Shown here one piece after another: positions 1 to 10,203 of a DNA stretch of 64,000 bases. Source of the DNA: Streptomyces sp. AC555_RSS877 (GTDB lineage: Bacteria > Actinomycetota > Actinomycetes > Streptomycetales > Streptomycetaceae); the NCBI RefSeq assembly GCF_019049245.1, contig NZ_JAGMUK010000001.1, positions 302,239-366,238 on the forward strand. Direction: 5' to 3'. How positions within the stretch are numbered: position 1 is the first letter of the stretch; every line of letters begins with the position of its first letter. A program made the position numbers and the translations under genes. Below the pieces are notes generated by a model. The model searched no databases and was not told the DNA's origin. It worked only from the letters and a program-made list of their open reading frames with translations.

Positions 1-483
1 CGACTGGTCCTTGGCCATGTCGGAGGCACGGTGCAGCTCACGGGTGCCGTCGTCCCGCACGATCACCTGGGCGTAGTGGCCCGTGCAGACCGCGTCGAAG
101 CCGAGGGCGAGGGCCTTGTCGAGCAGGGCGGCGAACTTGATCTTCTCGTTGCAGCGCAGGCAGGGGTTCGGGGTGCGGCCGGCCTCGTACTCGGCGACGA
201 AGTCCTCGACCACGTCCTCGCGGAAGCGGTCGGCGAGGTCCCACACGTAGAACGGGATGCCGATGACGTCCGCGGCGCGGCGGGCGTCGCGCGAATCCTC
301 GATGGTGCAACAGCCACGGGCGCCCGTGCGGAACGATTGCGGGTTCGCCGAGAGGGCGAGGTGGACGCCGGTCACGTCGTGTCCGGCCTCGGCCGCGCGG
401 GCGGCGGCGACGGCGGAGTCGACCCCGCCCGACATGGCGGCGAGGACGCGGAGAGGACGAGTGGGCTGTGTGGTGTCAGTCAT
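1..483 (-). CDS. mnmA: tRNA-specific 2-thiouridylase MnmA (partial, C-terminus off left edge)
   Basis: MnmA uses ATP to adenylate U34 of Lys, Glu and Gln tRNAs and then inserts sulfur relayed from a cysteine desulfurase. The first 161 codons are present. The N-terminal PP-loop motif SGGVDS lies at about residues 19-24, and the catalytic-cysteine motif TPNPCLRCN is followed by EKIKF, both as in the family. The ATG at 483 is the only start that keeps the PP-loop close to the N-terminus. The remaining half (second catalytic cysteine and tRNA-binding domains) lies outside the window. The cysteine desulfurase at 1262-2431 is on the same strand and is the probable sulfur donor; an amidase gene on the other strand separates the two. 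Confidence 0.95.
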   Translation of the reverse strand, partial: MTDTTQPTRPLRVLAAMSGGVDSAVAAARAAEAGHDVTGVHLALSANPQSFRTGARGCCTIEDSRDARRAADVIGIPFYVWDLADRFREDVVEDFVAEYEAGRTPNPCLRCNEKIKFAALLDKALALGFDAVCTGHYAQVIVRDDGTRELHRASDMAKDQS

Positions 484-543
484 AACCCTTCAAGAGTAAG
501 GGGACTCGGGAACCGCAGCCCACGAGTATCCGTTCACGATCAC

Positions 544-1227
544 ATGGGGGCCACAGGAGCAGGCAAGGACAAGACCGCCGGTGCGGACACGGACCGGCGG
601 ATCGGCCGGCGTGCACTGCTGATCGGCGGTACGGCGGCCGCGGCGGGCACGGCCGTGCTGGCCCGTGACGAGCTGGCACGCCTGTGGTGGCGTGCGCCCG
701 GCGTGGAGAAGCCGCGCAAGGCGGGCGAGGTCGACTACGCCGGCGCGCGCTGGGTGGGCGCGTCCGACGCGAACTGGCGGCGCGCGGACCGCCCCGACGA
801 CTTCGGCATAGACATGGTGGTCATCCATGTCACCCAGGGCAGCTTCGACAGTGCGGTGAAGGTCTTCCAGGACCCCGGACACGGCGCGGCCTCGCACTAC
901 ATCGTCCGCAAGGACGGTCACATCACGCAGATGATCCGCGAGCTGGACGTGGCGTACCACGCGGGCAACCGCGACTACAACGAACGCAGTGTCGGCATCG
1001 AGCACGCGGGCTTCGTCGACCGGCCGCAGGACTTCACGGACGAGATGTACGAGGCCTCGGCCCGGCTCACGGCCCGCATATGCGCGCGCTACGACATCCC
1101 GGTCGACCGCGAGCATGTCATCGGCCATGTGGAGGTGCCGGGGACGGACCACACCGATCCCGGGAAGCACTGGGACTGGGACCGGTACATGAAGCTCGTA
1201 CGACAGGCGCGTACGGCGGTGGCCTGA
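544..1227 (+). CDS. Tat-exported N-acetylmuramoyl-L-alanine amidase (Amidase_2)
   Basis: A 227-residue protein with an N-terminal twin-arginine-type region (DRRIGRRALLIGG) followed by an alanine/glycine-rich hydrophobic stretch, so export by the Tat system is likely. The rest is an Amidase_2 (PGRP/AmpD-like) domain: a zinc-ligand histidine in VVIHVTQGS, the conserved core SVGIEHAG, and a C-terminal ligand pair in the segment VPGTDHTDPGKHWDW. The family hydrolyses the amide bond between N-acetylmuramic acid and L-alanine in peptidoglycan. The open frame runs back to about position 31, but that part is antisense to mnmA, so I chose the ATG at 544, just before the Tat motif. It sits alone on the plus strand between mnmA and the cysteine desulfurase. 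Confidence 0.9.
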   Translation: MGATGAGKDKTAGADTDRRIGRRALLIGGTAAAAGTAVLARDELARLWWRAPGVEKPRKAGEVDYAGARWVGASDANWRRADRPDDFGIDMVVIHVTQGSFDSAVKVFQDPGHGAASHYIVRKDGHITQMIRELDVAYHAGNRDYNERSVGIEHAGFVDRPQDFTDEMYEASARLTARICARYDIPVDREHVIGHVEVPGTDHTDPGKHWDWDRYMKLVRQARTAVA

Positions 1228-1261
1228 GCGGTCCCGGGCGAGGCCCCGGGGAGGGAGGGCC

Positions 1262-2431
1262 CTACGTCAGCCCCGCCGCGCGTGCCCGCTCCACCGCCGG
1301 GCCGATCGCCTTGGCGACGGCCTCGACGTCGGCCTCCGTGGAGGTGTGGCCGAGGGAGAAGCGGAGGGTGCCGCGGGCCAGGTCCGGGTCGGTGCCGGTG
1401 GCGAGGAGGACGTGGCTGGGCTGGGCGACGCCCGCGGTGCAGGCGGAGCCGGTGGAGCACTCGATGCCCTGGGCGTCCAGGAGGAGGAGCAGGGAGTCGC
1501 CCTCGCAGCCCGGGAAGGTGAAGTGGGCGTTGGCCGGCAGGCGGCCGCCGGGAGCCGGGTCGCCGCCCAGGATGGCGTCCGGGACCGCCTTGAGGACCTC
1601 CTCGACGAGGCTGTCGCGCAGGGTGCCGATCTCGCGCTCGAACCACTCGCGCTGTTCGGCGGCCAGCCGGCCGGCGACCGCGAAGGAGGCGACCGCGGGG
1701 ACGTCGAGGGTGCCGGAGCGGACGTGCCGCTCCTGGCCGCCGCCGTGCAGGACGGGGACGGGGGTGTGCTCACGGCCGAGGAGCAGGGCGCCGATGCCGT
1801 ACGGGCCGCCGATCTTGTGGCCCGAGACCGTCATCGCGGCGAGGCCGGAGGCGGCGAAGTCGACGGGTACCTGGCCGAAGGCCTGGACGGCGTCGGCGTG
1901 CAGGGGGACGTCGAACTCGGCGGCTGTTTCGGCGAGTTCACGAATCGGCAGGACCGTGCCGATCTCGTTGTTCGCCCACATGACGGTGGCCAGGGCGACG
2001 TCGGCGGGGTTGCGGGCGATCGCCTCGCGCAACGCGTCGGGGTGGACCCGGCCGTACGCGTCGACCGGCAGGTACTCGATCGTGGCGCCCTCGTGTTCGC
2101 CCAGCCAGTGCACGGCGTCCAGGACGGCGTGGTGCTCGACGGGGCTCGCGAGGACCCGGGTGCGGGCCGGGTCTGCGGCGCGGCGGGACCAGTAGAGACC
2201 CTTGACGGCGAGGTTGTCGGCCTCGGTGCCGCCGGAGGTGAAGACGACCTCGCTGGGGCGGGCGCGGAGTGCTTCCGCGAGGGTTTCGCGGGCCTCCTCG
2301 ACGGTTCGCCTCGCTCGGCGGCCCGATGCGTGCAGGGAGGACGCGTTGCCGGTGCTGGCCAGGTGCGCGGTGAGTGCCTCGACTGCCTCGGGAAGCATCG
2401 GGGTGGTCGCGGCGTGGTCGAGGTATGCCAT
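1262..2431 (-). CDS. cysteine desulfurase (IscS/NifS type)
   Basis: A PLP enzyme of 389 residues that takes sulfur from L-cysteine as an enzyme persulfide for Fe-S assembly or tRNA thiolation. It starts [11 protein letters not shown], typical for the family. The PLP lysine is K206 in [13 protein letters not shown], and the persulfide cysteine lies in [11 protein letters not shown] (C331 is the SGSAC cysteine). The short spacing around the active-site loop fits group I (IscS/NifS) rather than SufS. The frame opens 27 codons further upstream, but that extension is proline/arginine-rich and unconserved in appearance, so the ATG at 2431 is preferred. Proximity to mnmA suggests it supplies sulfur for tRNA 2-thiouridine; this is inferred from context. 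Confidence 0.93.
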   Translation of the reverse strand: MAYLDHAATTPMLPEAVEALTAHLASTGNASSLHASGRRARRTVEEARETLAEALRARPSEVVFTSGGTEADNLAVKGLYWSRRAADPARTRVLASPVEHHAVLDAVHWLGEHEGATIEYLPVDAYGRVHPDALREAIARNPADVALATVMWANNEIGTVLPIRELAETAAEFDVPLHADAVQAFGQVPVDFAASGLAAMTVSGHKIGGPYGIGALLLGREHTPVPVLHGGGQERHVRSGTLDVPAVASFAVAGRLAAEQREWFEREIGTLRDSLVEEVLKAVPDAILGGDPAPGGRLPANAHFTFPGCEGDSLLLLLDAQGIECSTGSACTAGVAQPSHVLLATGTDPDLARGTLRFSLGHTSTEADVEAVAKAIGPAVERARAAGLT

Positions 2432-2527
2432 GGTGACGCCGATTCTACGGGGCCTGGGGCCGGGCCTCGGCGGGGCGTCTCGCGGCGGCGGACCGGGCGG
2501 CGCCGCGTTCACAAGCTCCGGGCGCGG

Positions 2528-2794
2528 TCAGAAGCTCCAGGAGACCGAGCTGTCCATCTGCATGAACGCCAGCAGGACCAGCAGGTCGGCGACCCCGAGC
2601 CCCATGCCCAGATAGGCACGGCCCCTGCGGGTCGTGCCACGCCACAGGGAGACGGCTGCCAGGACGATGGCGGTCGGGCCGAGCACGACGTTGAGGACTA
2701 GGAGGCCGAGAAGGCCGAGGACGAAGGATGCGACGGCCATGCCGTCGGCGTCGCGGATGCCGGTGCGGCGGGTGGCCGGTGCGGTGAGTTGCAT
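2528..2794 (-). CDS. small DUF4190-like membrane protein
   Basis: An 88-residue protein with two hydrophobic segments, about residues 19-49 and 60-78, separated by a short basic loop with the signature YLGMGLGVADLL. This is the layout of DUF4190 proteins, whose function is unknown. The ATG at 2794 is preceded by an AGGAG-type ribosome site about eight bases upstream. It lies between the cysteine desulfurase and another tiny membrane protein on the same strand, and the three could be co-transcribed. No catalytic residues are apparent. Confidence 0.8.
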   Translation of the reverse strand: MQLTAPATRRTGIRDADGMAVASFVLGLLGLLVLNVVLGPTAIVLAAVSLWRGTTRRGRAYLGMGLGVADLLVLLAFMQMDSSVSWSF

Positions 2795-2838
2795 GACGGG
2801 TCAGCTCCTGGAAGTCGCGTAAGCCGCGGGACGGTTGG

Positions 2839-3003
2839 TCAGTGGGTGGTGCCGCGGCGGCGGCCGTGGCGCTCGCGGATCGCGAAGATGCCGAGCCAGG
2901 CGGCGATCACGACGGCGGCGACGGCGGTGAAGCCGATCGGCGCGTGCGCGACGGTGCCGAGGACGACACCGAGCAGCAGGAGTGCGGCGACGAGGAACAG
3001 CAT
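2839..3003 (-). CDS. 54-residue hydrophobic membrane protein
   Basis: A small reading frame of 54 codons on the minus strand. It begins MLFLVAALLLLGVVLG and contains two predicted membrane-spanning stretches (about residues 2-18 and 22-41), then a strongly basic tail (RERHGRRRG). A GGAGG ribosome-binding site lies eight bases before the ATG, which is the main reason to believe it is translated. It does not match a family I can name. It sits upstream of the DUF4190-like gene with the same orientation and shares its 5' region with the divergent TetR regulator at 3172, which may control it. Confidence 0.65.
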   Translation of the reverse strand: MLFLVAALLLLGVVLGTVAHAPIGFTAVAAVVIAAWLGIFAIRERHGRRRGTTH

Positions 3004-3078
3004 GGGTGGGACCCCCTCCGACGAGATGCCTCTCGATGCCTCTTGACGGCGATCGATGACGACTCCCGTGACGTTTCG

Positions 3079-3166
3079 GTGAACGGTTGTAGTTACACTT
3101 GTTCACTGACTTCCCAGTCTAGCGCCTCCTATGACTTTCCAATTACAGAGAACAGTTGTTAACTGC
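3079..3166. promoter_or_regulatory. dyad symmetries upstream of tetR (possible operators)
   Basis: The region between the small membrane gene and the TetR gene contains GTGAAC at 3079-3084 and the reverse complement GTTCAC at 3101-3106. Inside this pair is a smaller dyad, TGTAGTTACA. A second palindrome, CAGTTGTTAACTG (five-base arms), lies just before the tetR start. The area is also less GC-rich than its surroundings. TetR proteins commonly bind such dyads in their own divergent promoters; binding here is inferred. Confidence 0.45.
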
Positions 3167-3171
3167 ATGGC

Positions 3172-3798
3172 ATGAGTCACACCCTCGGCATCCGGCAGGC
3201 ACAGAAACAGAAGACCCGGCAGGCACTCCTCGACGCCGCGTTGGAACTGCTGGAGGAGCAGAGCCTGAGCAGTCTCGGCCTGCGTGAGGTCACCCGTGCC
3301 GTCGGCGTCGCCCCCACGGCCTTCTACCGGCACTTCCGCTCCACCGCGGATCTCGGCGTGGCCCTGGTCGAGGAGGCGGTGGGAGGCCTGCACCCGATGA
3401 TCCGGACGACGGTGTCCGGGGCCGACGACCACGACCAACGCATCACCCGTGCCGTCCAGTTGATCGCCGGTCATGTGGCCGAGTACCCCGCACATGTCCG
3501 CTTTATCGCCCGCGAGCGACACGGCGGAGTCCAGCCGGTGCGGGAGGCGATACGCGGCCAACTGGCCCGTTTCGGCGAGGAGGTGAGGGCCGAGCTGGCC
3601 AAGGACCCCGAGTCGGCGGGCTGGAGCGAGGACGACCTCCTCATGCTGGCCAACCTGTACGTCGACCAGATGCTGATCACCGCCTCCCTGTTCCTGGAGG
3701 CGCTGGAGGCCACCGAGGAGGAGCGCGAGCGGGTCGTCCAGGTGGCGACCCGGCAGCTGCGCCTGATCAGCATCGGCCGTGATCACTGGCTGGACTGA
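3172..3798 (+). CDS. TetR-family transcriptional regulator
   Basis: A 208-residue regulator with an N-terminal TetR helix-turn-helix at about residues 14-60, including the recognition-helix region AVGVAPTAFYRHF. The C-terminal ligand domain resembles the FabR/YrkO-like subgroup, some members of which control fatty-acid desaturation; that specificity is not shown here. It starts with ATG at 3172 and may be translated from a short leader. It is divergent from the two small membrane proteins, and dyad sequences lie between them, so autoregulation and control of the neighbours are plausible. Confidence 0.9.
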   Translation: MSHTLGIRQAQKQKTRQALLDAALELLEEQSLSSLGLREVTRAVGVAPTAFYRHFRSTADLGVALVEEAVGGLHPMIRTTVSGADDHDQRITRAVQLIAGHVAEYPAHVRFIARERHGGVQPVREAIRGQLARFGEEVRAELAKDPESAGWSEDDLLMLANLYVDQMLITASLFLEALEATEEERERVVQVATRQLRLISIGRDHWLD

Positions 3799-3847
3799 GC
3801 CCGGACGACGCGGTGCAGGGCGTACGAACGGTGCAGGGCGTACGACA

Positions 3848-3886
3848 GGGCGGCACACCCGTCGGCCGGGTGTGCCGCCCCTTTCG
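3848..3886. terminator. rho-independent-like terminator
   Basis: A perfect 13-bp inverted repeat (gggcggcacaccc at 3848-3860, complement at 3868-3880) with a seven-base loop is followed by CTTTCG. It lies between the convergent tetR and thioesterase genes and probably serves both. Confidence 0.7.
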
Positions 3887-3935
3887 TACGCGGTGCGCGG
3901 CCGGTTGTGAGCTCGGCCCGCCTACGCCTGGCCTC

Positions 3936-4787
3936 TCAGCCGAGCCTGGCCCTGGCCAGCTGCCGTGACTGCGCGACCAGCCGGTCGGCGCTGTCCCAGA
4001 CCTCGGCGTCCTCCTCGAGGAATCCGCCGGCGAGGTTGCGGGTGGTGATCGAGACGCGCAGCGGGCCCGGGGCCGGGCGGCACCGGACGTGGACCGTCAG
4101 TTCGACTGTGGGCACCCAGCCCGACAGGCCGATCTCGAAGGCGGTGGGCGGCAGCGCGTCGACCGCGAGGAGCAGCGAGAGGGGGTCGGCGTCACGGCCG
4201 TCGGCGAGGCCGAACCAGGCCCGCATCTCCCCCTTGCCGGAGGGCGCGCCGAGCGCCCAGCCCAGCGTCGACGGGTCGAGCTTCAGCATCAGCCGGTCGG
4301 CGATCGCCGAGCTGCCGTCGACGGGGGCCGGCCCGTCCTCCGGACCGAAGCACTGGTCCATGGGCGGGAAGGCGGGCGGCTCGGCCGTCGTGCGGACGTC
4401 TTCCGGCAGCGAGTCCAGGTCCCCGTAGGAGGCGAGCACGCGGATACGTTCGGCCTCGCGGCCCTGGTCGTCGTACTGGAAGAGGGAGGCCTGGCCGGTC
4501 GACAGTGTGCGGCCGGTGCGGACGACGTTCGTGCGGACGACCGCCGGGCCCGGCTGGGACGCGGTCAGGTAGTGCGCCGAGATGGTGAACGGGTCGGCGT
4601 GCGGCAGGGCGTCCGCGAGCGCGCGGCCCAGGACGGCGAGCAGGTAACCGCCGTTGACGGCGCTGATGATCGTCCAGCCGGCGGAGAGGTCGGTGTCGTA
4701 GACCCCGGGTTCGCGCAGGGTGACCGCGGTGTCCCGGTCGAACTCGCTGTCGCCGATGACGGCGCGCACGGTAGCTGCTTCTGGCAT
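3936..4787 (-). CDS. TesB-like acyl-CoA thioesterase family protein
   Basis: A 283-residue protein with the double-hotdog layout of TesB-like thioesterases. The N-terminal half contains VNGGYLLAVLGRA and DPFTISAHYLTASQPG, and the C-terminal half contains ELTVHVRCRPAPGPLRV and DSADRLVAQSRQLA, which is the second hotdog with the usual catalytic Asp/Gln region. The family hydrolyses acyl-CoA to free acid and CoA. I chose the ATG at 4787 (MPEAATVRAV); a TTG six codons earlier is possible. It converges with tetR and diverges from the esterase at 4946. The natural substrate is unknown. Confidence 0.85.
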   Translation of the reverse strand: MPEAATVRAVIGDSEFDRDTAVTLREPGVYDTDLSAGWTIISAVNGGYLLAVLGRALADALPHADPFTISAHYLTASQPGPAVVRTNVVRTGRTLSTGQASLFQYDDQGREAERIRVLASYGDLDSLPEDVRTTAEPPAFPPMDQCFGPEDGPAPVDGSSAIADRLMLKLDPSTLGWALGAPSGKGEMRAWFGLADGRDADPLSLLLAVDALPPTAFEIGLSGWVPTVELTVHVRCRPAPGPLRVSITTRNLAGGFLEEDAEVWDSADRLVAQSRQLARARLG

Positions 4788-4945
4788 GCCTGAACGGTAC
4801 AACAAGTCATTACTAAGCGGTAGCTTTCCGCGTTACGGCCGCATGACATCGCGCACCGCACCCCCAGGTGAGGGGCACACAGTATTTCGGTAAGTGTCCC
4901 CACACGTCCGTGAACCCGGGCCCCCGGCCGGCCCTCTCCAAAGAC

Positions 4946-6142
4946 ATGAGCCTCACCGGGACTTCGTTCCTCTGCACCCTGATCGCAATGGCCGTCGCCG
5001 CCGTCGCGCTGCCGCTCGCCCTGTGGTCGCGGATGCGGGGACCCCGACCCCTGCGCGCCGCGGCCCGAGTGCTGATGCTGCTGTTCGCCCAGGGCACGGC
5101 GGTCGCCCTGGTCTTCACGCTGGTCAACAACGCGAACAACCTCTACGACAACTGGGCCGACCTCCTCGGCACCGGCGACCACGTCCAGCAGGCCGTCGAC
5201 CTCGGCGCCGACGGCACCGGCGGGATCGTGCTGAACCGGCTGCCCAAGGTCCGCCAGACGTTCACGGGGACCGGCGCCGTGCGGGTCACACAGCTCAAGG
5301 GCCGGGTGTCGGGCGTGAACGCCGAGGTCTACGTCTGGCTACCGCCGCAGTACGACGAACCCGCCTACCGGAACCACACCTTCCCGGTGGTGGAACTGCT
5401 GTCGGGCTATCCCGGATCGGCGAAGGCCTGGTTCGGGTCCCTGCACGCCGACGAACAGCTGCTGCCGCTGATGCGCGACCGCGAGGTGGCGCCGTTCATC
5501 CTGGTCGCCCCGCGCACCAACCTGCTGGCCGGCGTGGACCCGGGCTGCGCCAACATCCCGGGCACGGTGAACGCGGACAGCTGGCTCAGCGTGGACGTGC
5601 CGAGAATGGTCATGGACAACTTCCGTACCGAATCCGCCCCGGCCGGCTGGGCGGTGGCCGGATACTCGGCGGGCGCGCACTGCGCGGCGAAGCTCGCCGT
5701 CGCGCACCCCGATCGCTACCGGGCCGCGGTCAGCCTGTCCGGCTACAACGACCCGATCGGCGAACGCAACTCGCTGGCCGCGCAGACCCCCGCCCTGCGC
5801 AACGCCAACAACCCGTACCTGCTGCTGCGCGAGGCCCGCACCCCGCCCGCGATCGCGCTCTACCTCTCCGGCCAGCCGCACGACGGCTACGAGGCGGCCG
5901 TGGCCCTCGCCCAGGCCGCGAAGGCGCCGACGACCGTGCACGTGGTCTACATCCCGAAGAGCGCGGGCGGACACACCATGGCGCTGTGGCGGCCGCAGGT
6001 GGTGCCCGCCTTCCGCTGGCTGACCGAACAACTGGGCCTGGGAGCCGCGGCTACTCCTCCCGCACGGTCGACCGGCGGTTCCACGCACGCGGCGCTCGCC
6101 AGTGGAACCGCATGGCGAGCAGCCGCAGCACGAAGGCGGTGA
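4946..6142 (+). CDS. membrane-anchored alpha/beta-hydrolase (esterase D/antigen 85-like)
   Basis: A 398-residue protein. Two N-terminal hydrophobic segments (about residues 5-28 and 38-60) anchor it in the membrane, and an extracytoplasmic esterase domain follows. The nucleophile elbow is AVAGYSAGAHCAAKL, and the late histidine is in KSAGGHTMALWRPQV, both typical of the Esterase_D/mycolyltransferase-like family. Conservation appears to end near residue 367. The last 30 residues are low-complexity (Ala/Arg/Thr) and overlap 92 bp of the convergent channel gene, so the original stop may have been lost. Substrate is unknown. Confidence 0.87.
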   Translation: MSLTGTSFLCTLIAMAVAAVALPLALWSRMRGPRPLRAAARVLMLLFAQGTAVALVFTLVNNANNLYDNWADLLGTGDHVQQAVDLGADGTGGIVLNRLPKVRQTFTGTGAVRVTQLKGRVSGVNAEVYVWLPPQYDEPAYRNHTFPVVELLSGYPGSAKAWFGSLHADEQLLPLMRDREVAPFILVAPRTNLLAGVDPGCANIPGTVNADSWLSVDVPRMVMDNFRTESAPAGWAVAGYSAGAHCAAKLAVAHPDRYRAAVSLSGYNDPIGERNSLAAQTPALRNANNPYLLLREARTPPAIALYLSGQPHDGYEAAVALAQAAKAPTTVHVVYIPKSAGGHTMALWRPQVVPAFRWLTEQLGLGAAATPPARSTGGSTHAALASGTAWRAAAARRR

Positions 6143-6707
6143 CGACCGCGAGCGTGCTGGTGAGCGGGTTGAGGACGTCGTAGTGGATGCACAGGACGAC
6201 CAGGGTGGCGCCGACCATCGCCGGGACGGCGTACAGGTCGCGGTCCCAGCGCAGCAGCGAGGGCACCTCATTGGCGAGCACGTCCCGCAGCACACCGCCG
6301 CCGACCGCGGTGGCGAGCCCGAGGGCCGCCGACTGGGTCAGGCCGAGCCCGTACTCGTACGCCTTCGTCGTGCCGGCGACGCAGAACAGGCCGAGGCCGG
6401 CCGCGTCGAAGACGTTCACGCCGGACTGGATGCGCTCCACGTGCGGGTGCAGGAAGAAGACCAGGAGGGCGGCGAGCAGCGGGGTGACGAAGTACCCGAG
6501 GTCGGTGAAGGCGGCGGGCGGTACGGCCCCGATGATCAGATCGCGGAACAGCCCGCCGCCCAGCGCGGTGACCTCGGCGAGGACGGCGATGCCGAAGACG
6601 TCGAAGTTCTTGCGCACGGCCAGCAGGGCGCCGGAGATCGCGAAGACGAAGATGCCGATCAGGTCGAGCGTGTGCTGAACGGACGGGCTGAACAGTTGCT
6701 GAAGCAC
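6051..6707 (-). CDS. TRIC-type (UPF0126) cation channel family protein
   Basis: A 218-residue membrane protein with about seven hydrophobic helices arranged as two related three-helix halves. Each half carries a glycine-rich motif, GGGLFRDLI and GGGVLRDVL, as in bacterial TRIC/UPF0126 proteins, which form homotrimeric potassium-permeable channels in characterised members. The GTG at 6707 gives the usual N-terminus (VLQQLFSPSVQHTLD); an ATG six codons upstream at 6725 is the alternative. A TAAGAAT sequence just before the GTG could be a -10 box for a leaderless message. The 3' end overlaps the convergent esterase gene. Confidence 0.85.
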   Translation of the reverse strand: MLQQLFSPSVQHTLDLIGIFVFAISGALLAVRKNFDVFGIAVLAEVTALGGGLFRDLIIGAVPPAAFTDLGYFVTPLLAALLVFFLHPHVERIQSGVNVFDAAGLGLFCVAGTTKAYEYGLGLTQSAALGLATAVGGGVLRDVLANEVPSLLRWDRDLYAVPAMVGATLVVLCIHYDVLNPLTSTLAVVTAFVLRLLAMRFHWRAPRAWNRRSTVREE

Positions 6708-6729
6708 CCTGCCATTCTTACCCATAACT

Positions 6730-6762
6730 GAGCCCCCGCCTTGTGATGGAAGGCGGGGGCTC
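6730..6762. terminator. terminator at end of opp operon
   Basis: A 13-bp perfect stem (gagcccccgcctt at 6730-6742, complement at 6750-6762) with a seven-base loop, placed ten bases beyond the stop of the last opp gene. Confidence 0.75.
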
Positions 6763-6771
6763 GGTTACGGG

Positions 6772-8004
6772 CTACTTGTCGTTGGTGTCCTTGGTGACGT
6801 CGGTCTCCTTGGCGACCTCCGCCGCCACCGCCGCCGACGTCTCCGCCGACTCCGCCAGCACCTCGTCCGCGACCAGCTCGGCCGCCTCCTTGGCCACCGT
6901 GAGCAGCACGGTGTCCTGCGGGGCCTGGTCCTCGAAGTTCTCCGGGTGGTGACAGGCGACCTGCTGGCCGGGCTTCAGCTCCGCGAGCGGCGGCTCGGTC
7001 GTCTTGCAGATCTCCGTCGCCTTCCAGCACCGGGTGTGGAAACGGCAGCCGCTCGGCGGCGAGATCGGCGAGGGCACGTCGCCCTTGAGCAGGATGCGCT
7101 CGCTCTTGGCCGACTTGCGGCGCGGGTCCGGGATCGGCACCGCCGACATGAGCGCCTTGGTGTACGGGTGCATCGGCGCCCGGTACAGCGCGTCGCGGTC
7201 GGCGAGCTCCACGATCTTGCCGAGGTACATCACGGCGATACGGTCCGAGACATGGCGTACGACGGACAGGTCGTGCGCGATGATCACGTACGTCAGGCCC
7301 AGCTCCTGCTGGAGGTCGTCCAGGAGGTTCACGACCTGCGCCTGGATCGACACGTCCAGAGCCGAGACCGGCTCGTCCGCCACGACCAGCTTCGGGTTCA
7401 GCGCGAGCGCGCGGGCGATGCCGATGCGCTGGCGCTGGCCGCCGGAGAACTCGTGCGGGTAGCGGTTGTAGTGCTCGGGGTTGAGGCCCACGACCGACAG
7501 CAGCCGCTGCACTTCCTTCTTGATGCCGCCCTCGGGCTCGACGCCCTGCAGCTTGAAGGGAGCGCCGACGATCGTGCCGATGGTGTGGCGCGGGTTCAGC
7601 GACGAGTACGGGTCCTGGAAGATCATCTGCACGTCGCGGCGCAGCGGGCGCATGCCGCTCACCCCGAGGTGCGTGATGTCCTTGCCCTCGAACTCGACCT
7701 TGCCCGCGGTCGGTTCGAGCAGCCGGGTGATCAGCCGGCCCATCGTGGACTTGCCGCAGCCGGACTCGCCCACCACGCCGAGCGTCTCGCCGGCGCGGAC
7801 CTCGAAGTCGATGCCGTCGACCGCGTGCACCGCACCGACCTGCCGCTGGAGCAGACCCTTCTTGATCGGGAAGTGCTTCTTCAGCCCGGTCACCTTCAGC
7901 AGGACCTCGCCGGGGGCGGGATCCTTCGTGAGGGTCGCGGCGCCCTCCTCCTGAGGCGCACCGCCCTGCGCGGGAATGGTCACCGCTTTCTCGTCGTCAC
8001 TCAC
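6772..8004 (-). CDS. oligopeptide ABC importer ATP-binding protein (OppF/DppF type)
   Basis: One of the two ATPases of the peptide importer. 410 residues: Walker [10 protein letters not shown] at 79-87, signature FSGGQRQR, Walker [14 protein letters not shown]-loop IIAHDLSVV, then the oligo_HPY C-terminal region with a cysteine cluster (GCRFHTRCW, later ACHH) typical of Opp/Dpp ATPases. About the last 50 residues form an alanine/glutamate-rich tail not usual for OppF. The GTG start overlaps the stop of the upstream ATPase (GTGA), indicating translational coupling. It is the last gene of the five-gene operon. Confidence 0.93.
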   Translation of the reverse strand: MSDDEKAVTIPAQGGAPQEEGAATLTKDPAPGEVLLKVTGLKKHFPIKKGLLQRQVGAVHAVDGIDFEVRAGETLGVVGESGCGKSTMGRLITRLLEPTAGKVEFEGKDITHLGVSGMRPLRRDVQMIFQDPYSSLNPRHTIGTIVGAPFKLQGVEPEGGIKKEVQRLLSVVGLNPEHYNRYPHEFSGGQRQRIGIARALALNPKLVVADEPVSALDVSIQAQVVNLLDDLQQELGLTYVIIAHDLSVVRHVSDRIAVMYLGKIVELADRDALYRAPMHPYTKALMSAVPIPDPRRKSAKSERILLKGDVPSPISPPSGCRFHTRCWKATEICKTTEPPLAELKPGQQVACHHPENFEDQAPQDTVLLTVAKEAAELVADEVLAESAETSAAVAAEVAKETDVTKDTNDK

Positions 8005-9094
8005 AGCTTCGGCGCAATCTCTTCGGTCCAGATACGCTCCCGCTGCTCCGTGCCCAGGTGGCAGGCCGCCCAGTGCCGGCTGCCCACTTCGGCGAGCTCG
8101 GGGCGGACGGTGCGGGTGACGTCGTCCTTCGGGAGGTCCGCGTACGGGCAGCGCGGGTTGAAGGCGCAGCCCGACGGGATGTTGATCAGCGAGGGCGGGG
8201 AGCCCTTGACCGGGATCAGACGCTCCTGCTGCTCACGGTCCAGGCGCGGCATCGAGCCGAGCAGACCCCAGGTGTAGGGGTGCCGGGGCTCGTAGAACAC
8301 CTTGTCGGCCGGGCCCCGCTCGACGCAGCGGCCGCCGTACATCACCAGGATGTCGTCGGCCAGTTCGGCGACGACGCCCAGGTCGTGGGTGATGACGATG
8401 ACCGCGGAGCCGAACTCCTTCTGCAGGTCCCGGATCAGGTCGAGGATCTGCGCCTGGACGGTCACGTCCAGAGCAGTCGTCGGCTCGTCCGCGATCAGCA
8501 GCTCGGGGTTGTTGACCAGCGACATCGCGATCATCGCGCGCTGGCGCATACCGCCGGAGAACTCGTGCGCGTAGCTGTCGACGCGCTTGTCCGGCTGCGG
8601 GATGCCCACCCGGTCGAGCATCTCGACCGCGCGACGCTTGGCGGTCTTCTTGTCGACGTCGTGGTGGATCCGGTACGCCTCCACGATCTGCTGGCCGATC
8701 GTGTAGTACGGGTGCAGCGCCGACAGCGGATCCTGGAAGATCATCGCCATCTCGCGGCCGCGCAGCTTGCGCACGTAGTCCGGGTCGGCGGACAGGAGTT
8801 CGGTCCCGTCCAGCCAGATCTCGCCGGAGATCTGGGCCTTGCGCTTGCCGTACTGGCCGGCGGTGTGCAGGCCCATGATGCCGAGCGAGGTCACCGACTT
8901 GCCGGAGCCGGACTCGCCCACGATGCCGAGGGTCTTGCCCTTCTCCAGCTGGAAGCTGAGCCCGTCGACGGACTTGACCAGGCCGTCGTCGGTCGGGAAG
9001 TGCACCTTCAGGTCGCGCACTTCCAGGAAGGAGGTCGGGGCGGGCGAGGAACCGGTGGGCTCGCCCACGGCCGCTCCGCTCTTGCTGAGTTCGG

Positions 9095-9098
<4 letters not shown>
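8001..9098 (-). CDS. oligopeptide ABC importer ATP-binding protein (OppD/DppD type)
   Basis: The second ATPase of the peptide importer, 365 residues. Walker [10 protein letters not shown] lies at 61-69, followed by the signature FSGGMRQR, Walker [13 protein letters not shown], switch VITHDLGVV, and the oligo_HPY tail with [11 protein letters not shown]. The pair of different OppD- and OppF-like subunits is standard for peptide/nickel-type importers. The ATG overlaps the permease stop codon (ATGA at 9095-9098), so translation is coupled to the gene upstream. Confidence 0.94.
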
Positions 9099-10093
<995 letters not shown>

Positions 10094-10203
10094 AGCTCTC
10101 GGCCCGCCGCGGACCGCGGGCCACCGGAGGTCTTCCGGTGGCCCGCGATCACGCTGCGCCGGCCTTCACCTGCCTTTCGTGCCGTTCGGCGGGTGTGCCG
10201 GGT

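Noticed and set aside
2202..2701. Plus-strand frames opposite the cysteine desulfurase start
   Set aside because: They are antisense to a well-supported PLP enzyme and have no motifs of their own.
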